Origin: an uncultured Oscillospiraceae bacterium
GTDB lineage: Bacteria; Bacillota; Clostridia; Oscillospirales; Oscillospiraceae
Direction of reading: 5' to 3'
NCBI GenBank assembly: GCA_944385535.1
Contig: CALWXR010000013.1
Span: forward strand, 1-51,439
Length of the DNA stretch: 51,439 bases
Shown here piece by piece: positions 1-5,658 of this stretch. Both the position numbers and the translations under genes were made by a program. The notes below the pieces were generated by a model. The model was not told where the DNA came from and made no database searches. It saw only the letters and a list, made by a program, of their open reading frames with translations. The first letter of the stretch is position 1; each line of letters starts with the position of its first letter.

Positions 1-66
1 ATGAAAGGAAATTCGTTCATTGAAGAGATCTACCAGGAAGTAACATCCTGGGAAATTATTACATAA
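1..66 (+). CDS. Short reading frame at the window edge, possibly the 3' end of a longer gene
   Basis: The frame opens with ATG at base 1 and stops at TAA (64-66), giving 21 residues that begin MKGNSF and end EIIT. Because it starts exactly at the edge, it could equally be the C-terminus of a longer upstream gene. It lies 15 bases before the holin gene on the same strand, so it probably belongs to the same prophage-like unit. No family is recognised and no ribosome binding site can be judged. Confidence 0.3.
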   Translation: MKGNSFIEEIYQEVTSWEIIT

Positions 67-81
67 TGGGAGGAAAAGCAT

Positions 82-489
82 ATGGAAATGATCGTGAATG
101 CTCTGATTGACAGTGGTGTTCAGGTCCTGGTGGCTCTGGCGGTAGCGCTGATCGGCGTGGCCGGAACCTGGCTCACAGCTCAGATCGGCAAGGTGAAGCA
201 GCTCCAGACGGTGCAGATCGCCGTGGATGAAGCCAAGAACGCTGCCATCACCACGGTGCTGGAATTGCAGCAGACGGTGGTGGATGACTTGAAGGCCGCC
301 GCCGTGGACGGGAAACTGACCAAGGAGGAAATCAGTAAATTGAAAAATGATGTGATCTCCATGTCCATGGCGAAGCTGTCCGATGCTTCCGTGAAGGTAC
401 TTACCGCCGCCGGCGTGGATATCTCCGCCATCATCACCGGCGCCGCCGAGGCCATGGTGGGGAACATTAAAACGAGGCAGAAGAAATAA
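82..489 (+). CDS. Phage holin, LLH-type
   Basis: A 135-residue protein with one N-terminal hydrophobic helix (about residues 9-32), then a long Ala/Val/Lys-rich helical segment with regular charged spacing and a basic C-terminus (KTRQKK). This layout, and the region around residues 36-90 (VKQLQTV, AKNAAITTVLELQQ), fit the LLH family of phage holins, which form membrane pores that release endolysin. GGGAGGAAA (68-76) sits about six bases before the ATG. It lies just outside the 3' end of tmRNA, a favoured phage integration site, so I infer it is the last lysis gene of a prophage or prophage remnant continuing leftwards. A cellular membrane protein of similar topology cannot be excluded. Confidence 0.65.
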   Translation: MEMIVNALIDSGVQVLVALAVALIGVAGTWLTAQIGKVKQLQTVQIAVDEAKNAAITTVLELQQTVVDDLKAAAVDGKLTKEEISKLKNDVISMSMAKLSDASVKVLTAAGVDISAIITGAAEAMVGNIKTRQKK

Positions 490-615
490 CCGCCGCAAAT
501 CTGTTAGCAATCTCGTTAGCAAAATGAGATTTTGACTGTGATTTGATGATTATAAAATTAACCATATAAACACAGAGAAAAGCGTGAAAAAGCGAGAATA
601 CGCAATTAAAATGAA

Positions 616-646
616 AATCCCCTGGATGACAAACATCCAGGGGATT
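616..646 (-). terminator. Intrinsic terminator of tmRNA
   Basis: A perfect 13-bp stem (616-628 with 634-646) with a five-base loop lies just past the encoded CCA end of ssrA. On the minus strand the stem is followed by a T-rich stretch (TTTTCATTTT), as expected for rho-independent termination of ssrA. Confidence 0.85.
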
Positions 647-653
647 ACTTTTG

Positions 654-1000
654 TGGTGGAGCCGAGGGGAATCGAACCCCTGTCCGAAAGCAACTTGGAA
701 AGAACTTCTCCGGGCGCAGTTTGTTATTTACATTCCCTCATCCCGGCGGGAACAAACACCCTACGGGAATCAGTAGCTTCATGATGCGTGGTATGGGCAA
801 AGCTTACCATACGCACGGACTCCACTCAAATCACACCCGAGCCCGGCTCGTGGACCTTCCGGGGCGGATGGGCGCCTAATTAGGCAGCCAGAGCAACAGT
901 CTTGTTGTCAGTTAAATTTAAAATTGCCCGTTTTATCGTGGCCAGGCGCCACGGCCCGCTATTCCAGCCTCACTACCCCCGTCGAAACCAGTACGGCCCC
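654..1000 (-). ncRNA. ssrA: Transfer-messenger RNA (tmRNA)
   Basis: tmRNA rescues stalled ribosomes together with SmpB and adds a degradation tag. The 5' end (1000 downwards) reads GGGGCCGTACTGGTTTCGAC, with the conserved TTTCGACGGGGG element. The 3' end has a T-arm (GGGATTCGATTCCCC-like) and GGCTCCACCA, so CCA is encoded. A seven-pair acceptor stem closes between GGGGCCG and CGGCTCC. The tag frame appears to start at GCA (927-925) and stops at TAA (882-880), giving AILNLTDNKTVALAA. Its ALAA end is typical, but the start of the tag lacks the common AND/AN beginning. The length of 347 nt is normal. No convincing promoter lies directly upstream, so it may be processed from the smpB-cyclophilin transcript. 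Confidence 0.95.
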
Positions 1001-1019
1001 AGGTTTAGTTTGGTTGGTA

Positions 1020-1041
1020 CCGGGGCGGAAAACCGCCCCGG
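1020..1041. other. GC-rich hairpin between the cyclophilin gene and ssrA
   Basis: A perfect 9-bp stem CCGGGGCGG / CCGCCCCGG with an AAAA loop. It is followed by TTTTTGTTTT only on the plus strand, where no gene would need termination. Read on the minus strand there is no U-run, so it may let transcription through into ssrA or act as a processing site. Confidence 0.5.
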
Positions 1042-1053
1042 GTTTTTGTTTTC

Positions 1054-1593
1054 TCAGAATCTGCCGTAGGGATCGGGCAGCTTCTTGGGTTCGGGATAGT
1101 GTTCGCCCTTGGTGTCTACGGTGATGGAGGCGATCTTCTGCTCGGTCATGGGGCGGTCGGACCGGTCAGTCTGCACGGAGGCGATAGAATCCACCACATC
1201 CAGACCGGAGGTGACCTTTCCAAAGGCAGCGTACTGGCCGTCTAAGTGCTTGGCGTCGGCGTGCATGATGAAGAACTGGCTGCCGGCGGAATTGGGAGAC
1301 TGGCTTCTGGCCATGCTCAGCACGCCCCGTTTATGGCGCAGGTCGTTCTTTACGCCGTTATAGAAGAACTCGCCCTTGATGCAGTAGCCGGGGCCGCCCA
1401 TGCCGGTGCCCTGGGGGCAGCCGCCCTGGATCATGAAGCCCGGGATGACCCGGTGGAAGATCAGGCCGTCATAGAAATTGTGATTGCACAGATCGATGAA
1501 ATTGTATACGCTCTGGGGGGCGATTTCCGGATACAGCTCGCCCTCAATAACGCCGCCGTTTTCCATGGTGATCTTAAAAGTGGGATTTGCCAT
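1054..1593 (-). CDS. Cyclophilin-type peptidyl-prolyl cis-trans isomerase
   Basis: A 179-residue cytoplasmic protein with no signal peptide, the size of small bacterial cyclophilins. Recognised motifs are FHRVIPGFMIQGG (active-site Arg and Phe), AGSQFFIM, and HLDGQYAAFGKV. The family catalyses cis-trans isomerisation of X-Pro bonds during protein folding. The ATG at 1593 follows GAAGGAGAG, which overlaps the end of smpB, and the smpB stop (1597-1595) lies one base before the ATG, so the two are co-transcribed and translationally linked. The C-terminal Pro-rich tail (PEPKKLPDPYG) is an unremarkable extension. The fold assignment is secure; the cellular substrate is unknown. Confidence 0.93.
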   Translation of the reverse strand: MANPTFKITMENGGVIEGELYPEIAPQSVYNFIDLCNHNFYDGLIFHRVIPGFMIQGGCPQGTGMGGPGYCIKGEFFYNGVKNDLRHKRGVLSMARSQSPNSAGSQFFIMHADAKHLDGQYAAFGKVTSGLDVVDSIASVQTDRSDRPMTEQKIASITVDTKGEHYPEPKKLPDPYGRF

Positions 1594-1594
1594 G

Positions 1595-2056
1595 TTAATA
1601 TCTCTCCTTCATAGCCCGGTCGATTTGACGCTTGGCGTCACGCTCCGCCGCGGCTTGTCGTTTGTCATACAGCTTTTTGCCTTTGCACAGGCCCACGTTT
1701 ACCTTCACCCGGCTGCCCTTAAAGTAGACGGACAGGGGAATCAGGGAGTAGCCGTCCTGCTTGACCTTGCCGTAGAGCCGCATGATCTCCCGGCGGTGCA
1801 TCAAAAGCCTTCGGGGGCGGCGGGGGTCTACGTTGAATCGGTTGCCATGGTCATAAGGGGAGATGTGCATCTGGTTCAGGATCAGTTCCCCATCCTTGAT
1901 GCCGCACCAGGCGTCCTTCAGGTTCAAGGCGCCGGCACGGATGGACTTGACCTCGGTGCCCACCAGTTCAATACCGGCTTCGAATTCCTCTTCTACAAAG
2001 TATTCATGGCAGGCTTCCCGGTTCCGGGCCATGACTTTCACGCTTGCCTTTTCCAG
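1595..2056 (-). CDS. smpB: SsrA-binding protein SmpB, probable CTG start
   Basis: SmpB binds tmRNA and is required for trans-translation. The protein has the family signatures [42 protein letters not shown] and LLMHRREI, and the basic C-terminal tail [18 protein letters not shown]. The frame is open back to TTG at 2086. However, a TGGTATAAT extended -10 at 2098-2090 puts the transcript start near 2083, so that TTG would hardly be transcribed. AAAAGGAGG lies eight bases before an in-frame CTG at 2056. Starting there gives 153 residues whose N-terminus ([11 protein letters not shown]) aligns in length with Bacillus SmpB (MPKGSGKVLSQN). ATG at 2032 would remove conserved sequence and has no ribosome binding site. 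ssrA lies just downstream. Confidence 0.93.
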   Translation of the reverse strand: MEKASVKVMARNREACHEYFVEEEFEAGIELVGTEVKSIRAGALNLKDAWCGIKDGELILNQMHISPYDHGNRFNVDPRRPRRLLMHRREIMRLYGKVKQDGYSLIPLSVYFKGSRVKVNVGLCKGKKLYDKRQAAAERDAKRQIDRAMKERY

Positions 2057-2089
2057 ACGACGCACCTCCTTTTCCTTCGGCCACAAATG

Positions 2090-2098
2090 ATTATACCA
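2090..2098 (-). promoter_or_regulatory. Extended -10 promoter of smpB
   Basis: On the minus strand TGGTATAAT is a perfect extended -10 element 34 bases upstream of the proposed CTG start. No good -35 is seen at 17 bp. It places the transcription start at about 2083. Confidence 0.7.
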
Positions 2099-2154
2099 TA
2101 GTTGTCAAGGGAAATAAACCGGTTTGATCGTAAAGTTTCTGAAAACGATTGGGG

Positions 2155-2823
2155 TTATTTTCCGCTTTCAAAGAGAAACGCTTCCAGCTCCTGGGGATCA
2201 TCAAAGGTGAAATCGCACAGTGACCGCATTTCTCCGGACAGCTCAGGGAAATCCGCCTTGCTCCAGGCGGCGAAGGCTACCTGAACGCCTAAAGGATGGG
2301 CCATCCGCCAGGCCAGCTTCATATCGTCCACCACCAGAAGATCCTCTACCCGAAGATCGTACCGGCCCATGATATCTTCCAGGGGGAAGGGGTTGGGTTT
2401 GCGCAGCTCCTCCGGATAGTCCCAGCCGTAGATGGCGTCGGGCTGGAGGCCGAAGTGGACCCGGTAATCCCGGGTGATGTTCTCCACCGCGGAGTGGGAA
2501 ACTACACAAATGAGCCCGCCTTCTTCCTTCTGACGGCGGATCACCCGGCGGATCCCGGGGCAGGGGGCAGGAATATGGGTGCGGATGTATTGCTGCCAGC
2601 CCCGGTATTCCTCGTCCAGCTCCTGCTGGGTAAACTGCCACTTCTGCCGGCACATTTCCGCGAATCCCAGGTTATGGCAGGCGTGGACATAGTCCTTTAA
2701 CGAGATCTTCTGTCCCGGGCGAAATTTGTCCAGAACGGTACAGAAATAGGGATATCCGATGGTTTTCTCGCTTTGAACCACAGTGTCATCGTGATCCAGT
2801 ACCAGACAGGGGTATTTGAGCAT
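2155..2823 (-). CDS. HAD-superfamily hydrolase
   Basis: A 222-residue haloacid dehalogenase-type hydrolase. Motif I is LDHDDT near residue 10 (nucleophile and acid/base Asp). Motif II is the Ser of VVSHS, motif III the Lys of RKPNP, and motif IV the DD pair in LLVVDDMKLA. An alpha-helical cap occupies the segment between motifs I and II. The ATG at 2823 is chosen because AGGAGG lies five bases upstream; the frame is open further upstream but without such a site. Members hydrolyse small phosphate esters such as sugar phosphates or phosphoglycolate, and the substrate cannot be read from sequence. It has its own promoter, divergent from the gene at 2958, and is separated from smpB by an internal promoter. 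Confidence 0.88.
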   Translation of the reverse strand: MLKYPCLVLDHDDTVVQSEKTIGYPYFCTVLDKFRPGQKISLKDYVHACHNLGFAEMCRQKWQFTQQELDEEYRGWQQYIRTHIPAPCPGIRRVIRRQKEEGGLICVVSHSAVENITRDYRVHFGLQPDAIYGWDYPEELRKPNPFPLEDIMGRYDLRVEDLLVVDDMKLAWRMAHPLGVQVAFAAWSKADFPELSGEMRSLCDFTFDDPQELEAFLFESGK

Positions 2824-2857
2824 AGGCGCCTCCTGAGATGTTTTTGGAATTTGACCC

Positions 2858-2886
2858 ATTATACCAAACTCCGACTGTTCCCGCAA
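2858..2886 (-). promoter_or_regulatory. Promoter of the HAD hydrolase gene
   Basis: On the minus strand TTGCGG (2886-2881), a 17-bp spacer, and TGGTATAAT including the -10 TATAAT (2863-2858). It lies back to back with the plus-strand promoter at 2901-2929. Confidence 0.75.
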
Positions 2887-2900
2887 CCTGAAAATTCCAC

Positions 2901-2929
2901 TTGTTTTATTCGAACAAATGTGCTATAAT
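2901..2929 (+). promoter_or_regulatory. Promoter of the 87-residue orphan gene
   Basis: TTGTTT (2901-2906), a 17-bp spacer, and TATAAT (2924-2929) preceded by TGC, an extended -10. This is one of the best sigma-A-type promoters in the window. Confidence 0.8.
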
Positions 2930-2957
2930 AAAGCCAAAAGGGAAAGGAGGGCCGGAT

Positions 2958-3221
2958 ATGGGGATACAGAGGGTGGACGTGATCTCCCTGTGCAGCGCTT
3001 CCGGGGAAATTCGTCCTCTGCGGCTGCGGATAGAAAATGAATCGCATCAGCTTCAGCGGGTGGATATTGAGGAAATTCTCAGCACCAAGCAGATTCCCTA
3101 TGTGGGGGCGGAGGCCACGGTGTTTCTGTGCCGGGGAAGAATGGAGCAGCGGCCGTGGCTGTTTGAGCTGAAATATACCATCCGCACCCATAGCTGGTGC
3201 CTGCTCCGGCGGATCTGGTGA
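2958..3221 (+). CDS. Small protein of unknown function
   Basis: An 87-residue protein of no family I recognise. The start at 2958 is supported by GGAAAGGAGG (2941-2950) seven bases upstream and by the strong promoter at 2901-2929. There is no signal peptide or membrane segment. The pattern of alternating hydrophobic residues (VDVISLC, RPLRLRIEN, EATVFLCR, LFELKYTI) suggests a small mostly-beta fold. Three cysteines occur but not as a metal-binding pair. It is divergently transcribed from the HAD hydrolase gene and precedes the DUF6054 gene, which has its own promoter. The good expression signals make it a likely real gene. Confidence 0.7.
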   Translation: MGIQRVDVISLCSASGEIRPLRLRIENESHQLQRVDIEEILSTKQIPYVGAEATVFLCRGRMEQRPWLFELKYTIRTHSWCLLRRIW

Positions 3222-3327
3222 GCCCTCCGGAAGATTCGCGGAAATCCCGGCCGGAACGGCAGACAGAAAGGCGGTTTGCCCATCGCAGCTTCCTCTCCAC
3301 CGGAGCTGCGTCCCCAAGGGGAATCTA

Positions 3328-3356
3328 TGGACATTTACCGTGGGCTGTGGTATACT
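3328..3356 (+). promoter_or_regulatory. Promoter of the DUF6054 gene
   Basis: TGGACA (3328-3333), a 17-bp spacer and TATACT (3351-3356) preceded by TGG. The roughly 85-nt leader contains an imperfect CTTTCCC / GGGAAAG hairpin before the ribosome binding site. Confidence 0.7.
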
Positions 3357-3445
3357 GATTCATAGAATAAACGGCCTTTCCCGGCAGCGGAAGGGGAAAG
3401 CGCTGAATTCATCCGCTTGTATATGTTACCGAAAGGAGAATGACC

Positions 3446-3772
3446 ATGGCAAAATTGGAAAAAACCCTTGGTGGAGACTTTTCTTCTCTTCTTAGCAAAA
3501 TCGAAACCGGGATCATCAATGGAAGTGCGTCCGCTTCGCTGGAGGATTCCAGCGACTTTCAAAGCGGGGAGGCCCGATGCAGCGTTCGTGTGTTTGAGCG
3601 CTACAGCTCTGCGGGAGGAAACCGGGTGAGCCTGAGCGTTACCTTGTTTCAAAACGGGGAAGGGCCCATCCATCTTTCTGCCATCACCGCGGGAGGCAGT
3701 CAGGCCATGTTCTTTAAGATAAACACCCTGGGAGAAGAGGCGTTCCTGGATAAGCTTCGGGAGCTGCTGTGA
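3446..3772 (+). CDS. DUF6054 family protein
   Basis: A 108-residue soluble protein that matches what I know of the DUF6054 family of Clostridia: an N-terminal LEKTLGGDFSSLL segment, the conserved ARCSVRVFERYS stretch in the middle, and a GGSQAMFFKINTLGEE motif before the C-terminal helix LDKLRELL. The function of the family is not known. The second of two ATGs (3446) is preferred because AAAGGAG lies seven bases upstream of it but only one base before the first ATG at 3440. It has its own promoter and is followed within 45 bases by the Nudix gene, with which it may be co-transcribed. Confidence 0.8.
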   Translation: MAKLEKTLGGDFSSLLSKIETGIINGSASASLEDSSDFQSGEARCSVRVFERYSSAGGNRVSLSVTLFQNGEGPIHLSAITAGGSQAMFFKINTLGEEAFLDKLRELL

Positions 3773-3817
3773 TCCCGGGACGGTTGAAGGATCCGATGAC
3801 AGAAGGGGAGGAATACC

Positions 3818-4294
3818 ATGTCCATTGTGACCTTTTATAACTGCGACCCCAAGGACGCCCCCAAGACCACCATGCCCGCCCATTTGGGAGCCAATGGGAT
3901 ACTGACCTGGCAGGGAAAGCTTCTGCTGGAAAAGCGACGGGATTCCGATCTCTGGGGACTGGTGGGAGGCGGCTGCAAAAAGACGGAGACAGGCCGCCAG
4001 GCCATTGCCCGGGAGGTTTATGAGGAGCTGGGGCTGCGGATCCCCAAGGAGCGTTTTCGCAAGCTGAAGGTCTATGACAATCCGGGACGGATCGCCGCCT
4101 ACCGGGACGGAAGCATCTGGCGGATGGTGATCGTGGTCTACGGACTGGAATTTGAGGAGAAGCCGGTTCTGCGCATCAGCAGCGAGTCGAAGGAACTGGG
4201 ATTCTTTACGGCGGAGCAGGTGAAGGATCTGGAGATCGCCGTGACCCACAGAGACATTGTGGAGGAGTGCTTTCTCCGGGGCGGGGCGATCTGA
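3818..4294 (+). CDS. Nudix hydrolase
   Basis: A 158-residue protein with a complete Nudix box (G-x5-E-x7-REVYEELGL) from the GGGCKKTE segment at about residue 50 to residue 73. The catalytic Glu residues sit in REVYEELG. Nudix enzymes cleave nucleoside diphosphates linked to another group, using Mg2+ bound by this box; the specific substrate is not predictable here. The start ATG is supported by GGGGAGGA just upstream. The gene precedes the OLE RNA locus, which has its own promoter, so a functional link to it is not implied. No terminator is obvious after the stop. Confidence 0.88.
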   Translation: MSIVTFYNCDPKDAPKTTMPAHLGANGILTWQGKLLLEKRRDSDLWGLVGGGCKKTETGRQAIAREVYEELGLRIPKERFRKLKVYDNPGRIAAYRDGSIWRMVIVVYGLEFEEKPVLRISSESKELGFFTAEQVKDLEIAVTHRDIVEECFLRGGAI

Positions 4295-4355
4295 CAGAGT
4301 CCAGCCTTTTTGATGTATAAATTTGTAAACAAATATTCAAATTTTGAAAAAATAC

Positions 4356-4384
4356 TTGTATATTCGCCAAAACTATGCTAATAT
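4356..4384 (+). promoter_or_regulatory. Promoter of the OLE RNA operon
   Basis: TTGTAT (4356-4361), a 17-bp spacer, and TAATAT (4379-4384) preceded by TGC. Transcription would start at about 4391, exactly where the predicted closing stem of the OLE RNA begins (4392). Confidence 0.8.
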
Positions 4385-4390
4385 ACATCT

Positions 4391-5010
4391 TGACGGTGCA
4401 GTATCCTAGTCAGGATGGCCATTTTCCAAGAAGGGCCTAAAAATCCTTTGAAGGGCACATCGATGAAGTCCCTGGTGTCTGCTTTTTACGCCCAGTTTAG
4501 GGTGGATGCTGGGGGTTAAGGATCCCGGGCGCGCGCCAATGGCATGGCGCATACGACCCGGTTTCCGTGGAGACCTGAAGCTTGTGCGACGACGGTTAGA
4601 ACCCTCGATGAGGGCCCGCTCGCGTACGACTCAGGTATGAACCTGCAAGGCGGTGCACAGAATCGTGTGCTGCGTGCAGAGTAGCCTGCCTTGCGTGAGT
4701 ATGCGGGGAACGATGACAGGCGGCCGGCGGCTATGGCCATAGCTGCTGCCGTTATTGCTTCGGGAAACCATGCTTGCAAAAGAGGCTAAGACTATGGTGC
4801 ATTCTGCCGTGGAAAACACCTAGGCTGTCCGAAAGGGGCAGGCAGGGGATTACAGTACGGTCTAAGTGGCAATCGGGTACCCATTATCCTGGCAACACTT
4901 GGGCGGATGGATCAAATGGAAACGGCCTGCGCGGCAACGGCAGGTTCTGTCCGGTGAAAAACAACCCGACCTAAGCCGTAAGATTTATCTTGCCTGCTAC
5001 CGTCTTTTTG
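4391..5010 (+). ncRNA. ole: OLE RNA (Ornate, Large, Extremophilic)
   Basis: A gene-free, highly structured stretch between the Nudix gene and oapA. The 5' GACGGTGCAG (4392-4401) pairs with the 3' CTGC-T-ACCGTC (4994-5004), one bulged T aside, closing an RNA of 613 nt. OLE RNAs are about 600 nt. The identification rests on this size, on the dedicated promoter, and above all on synteny: OLE RNAs lie directly upstream of oapA, and often near dxs, an FtsJ-like methyltransferase gene, argR and recN, as here. OLE RNA forms a membrane-associated ribonucleoprotein with OapA in Bacillus halodurans and is linked there to tolerance of Mg2+, cold and ethanol. Long open frames through this stretch are chance. 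A TTTTTGT run directly after the closing stem could act as a partial terminator. Confidence 0.88.
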
Positions 5011-5056
5011 TCTTTACGATTTTTGAATTTTTGATTAATAAAAGGGGAACTTCTGC

Positions 5057-5632
5057 GTGGGTAAAAACAGCTCCGAGGCGTCCAAACGAGAGAGAAATAA
5101 GACCATCCGATGGGTGGTCACCGTTTTCTTTGCGACCATCCTGATCTCCGGCACCATTTCCCTGGTGTCTGACGCGGTGATGGCCAGCAGCTCCCTGGCG
5201 GTGGCGTTTCTGATCCTGCTTGCCATTATTTTTGTAGGTATTATTTTTGATATCATAGGCATGGCGGTGGCTACCGCCAACGAAAAGCCCTTCCATTCCA
5301 TGGCCGCCCGAAAGGTTCCCGGTGCCCAGGAGGCGATCAAGCTTCTGCGCAACGCCGAACGGGTCAGCTCCATCTGCAATGACGTGGTAGGCGATATCTG
5401 CGGCGTTGTGTCCGGCTCTGCCTCCGCTACCATCGCGGCGCTGATCCTTTCCAACGTGGAAATAGGCTGGCCCGAGGGGATCTCCCTAGTCATGTCCGCA
5501 CTGGCGGCGGGACTGACGGTGGGAGGAAAGGCCATTGGAAAAACCTTTGCCGTTAATTCCTGCACCCAAATCGTGCACTTGGTAGGCAAGTTGATCTACA
5601 CGGTAAAAAACCTCTTTCAAAAAAGAAAATAA
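5057..5632 (+). CDS. oapA: OLE-associated membrane protein OapA
   Basis: A 191-residue integral membrane protein. Hydrophobic segments fall at about residues 17-39, 46-70, 112-132 and 140-158. After the second helix comes the motif ATANEKPFHSMAARKVPGA, typical of OapA and reminiscent of the DUF21/CNNM Mg2+ transporter core. The N- and C-termini are basic (KRERNK, KNLFQKRK), suitable for contacting RNA at the membrane. In Bacillus halodurans, OapA binds OLE RNA and localises it to the membrane. Translation starts at GTG 5057, with AAAGGGGA eight bases upstream. It lies 53 bases after the closing stem of OLE RNA and 26 bases before dxs, so it is in the same transcription unit. Confidence 0.88.
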   Translation: MGKNSSEASKRERNKTIRWVVTVFFATILISGTISLVSDAVMASSSLAVAFLILLAIIFVGIIFDIIGMAVATANEKPFHSMAARKVPGAQEAIKLLRNAERVSSICNDVVGDICGVVSGSASATIAALILSNVEIGWPEGISLVMSALAAGLTVGGKAIGKTFAVNSCTQIVHLVGKLIYTVKNLFQKRK

Positions 5633-5658
5633 ATAATAATGTCAGGTTGTGTGAATTC

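Noticed and set aside
584-784. A 66-codon frame starting before the tmRNA terminator
   Set aside because: It reads through the terminator hairpin and into the complement of the tmRNA 3' end.
4516-5144. Several open frames of 60-90 codons across the OLE RNA on both strands
   Set aside because: They have no ribosome binding sites, overlap each other, and lie over a structured RNA with its own promoter; they are chance frames in GC-rich sequence.
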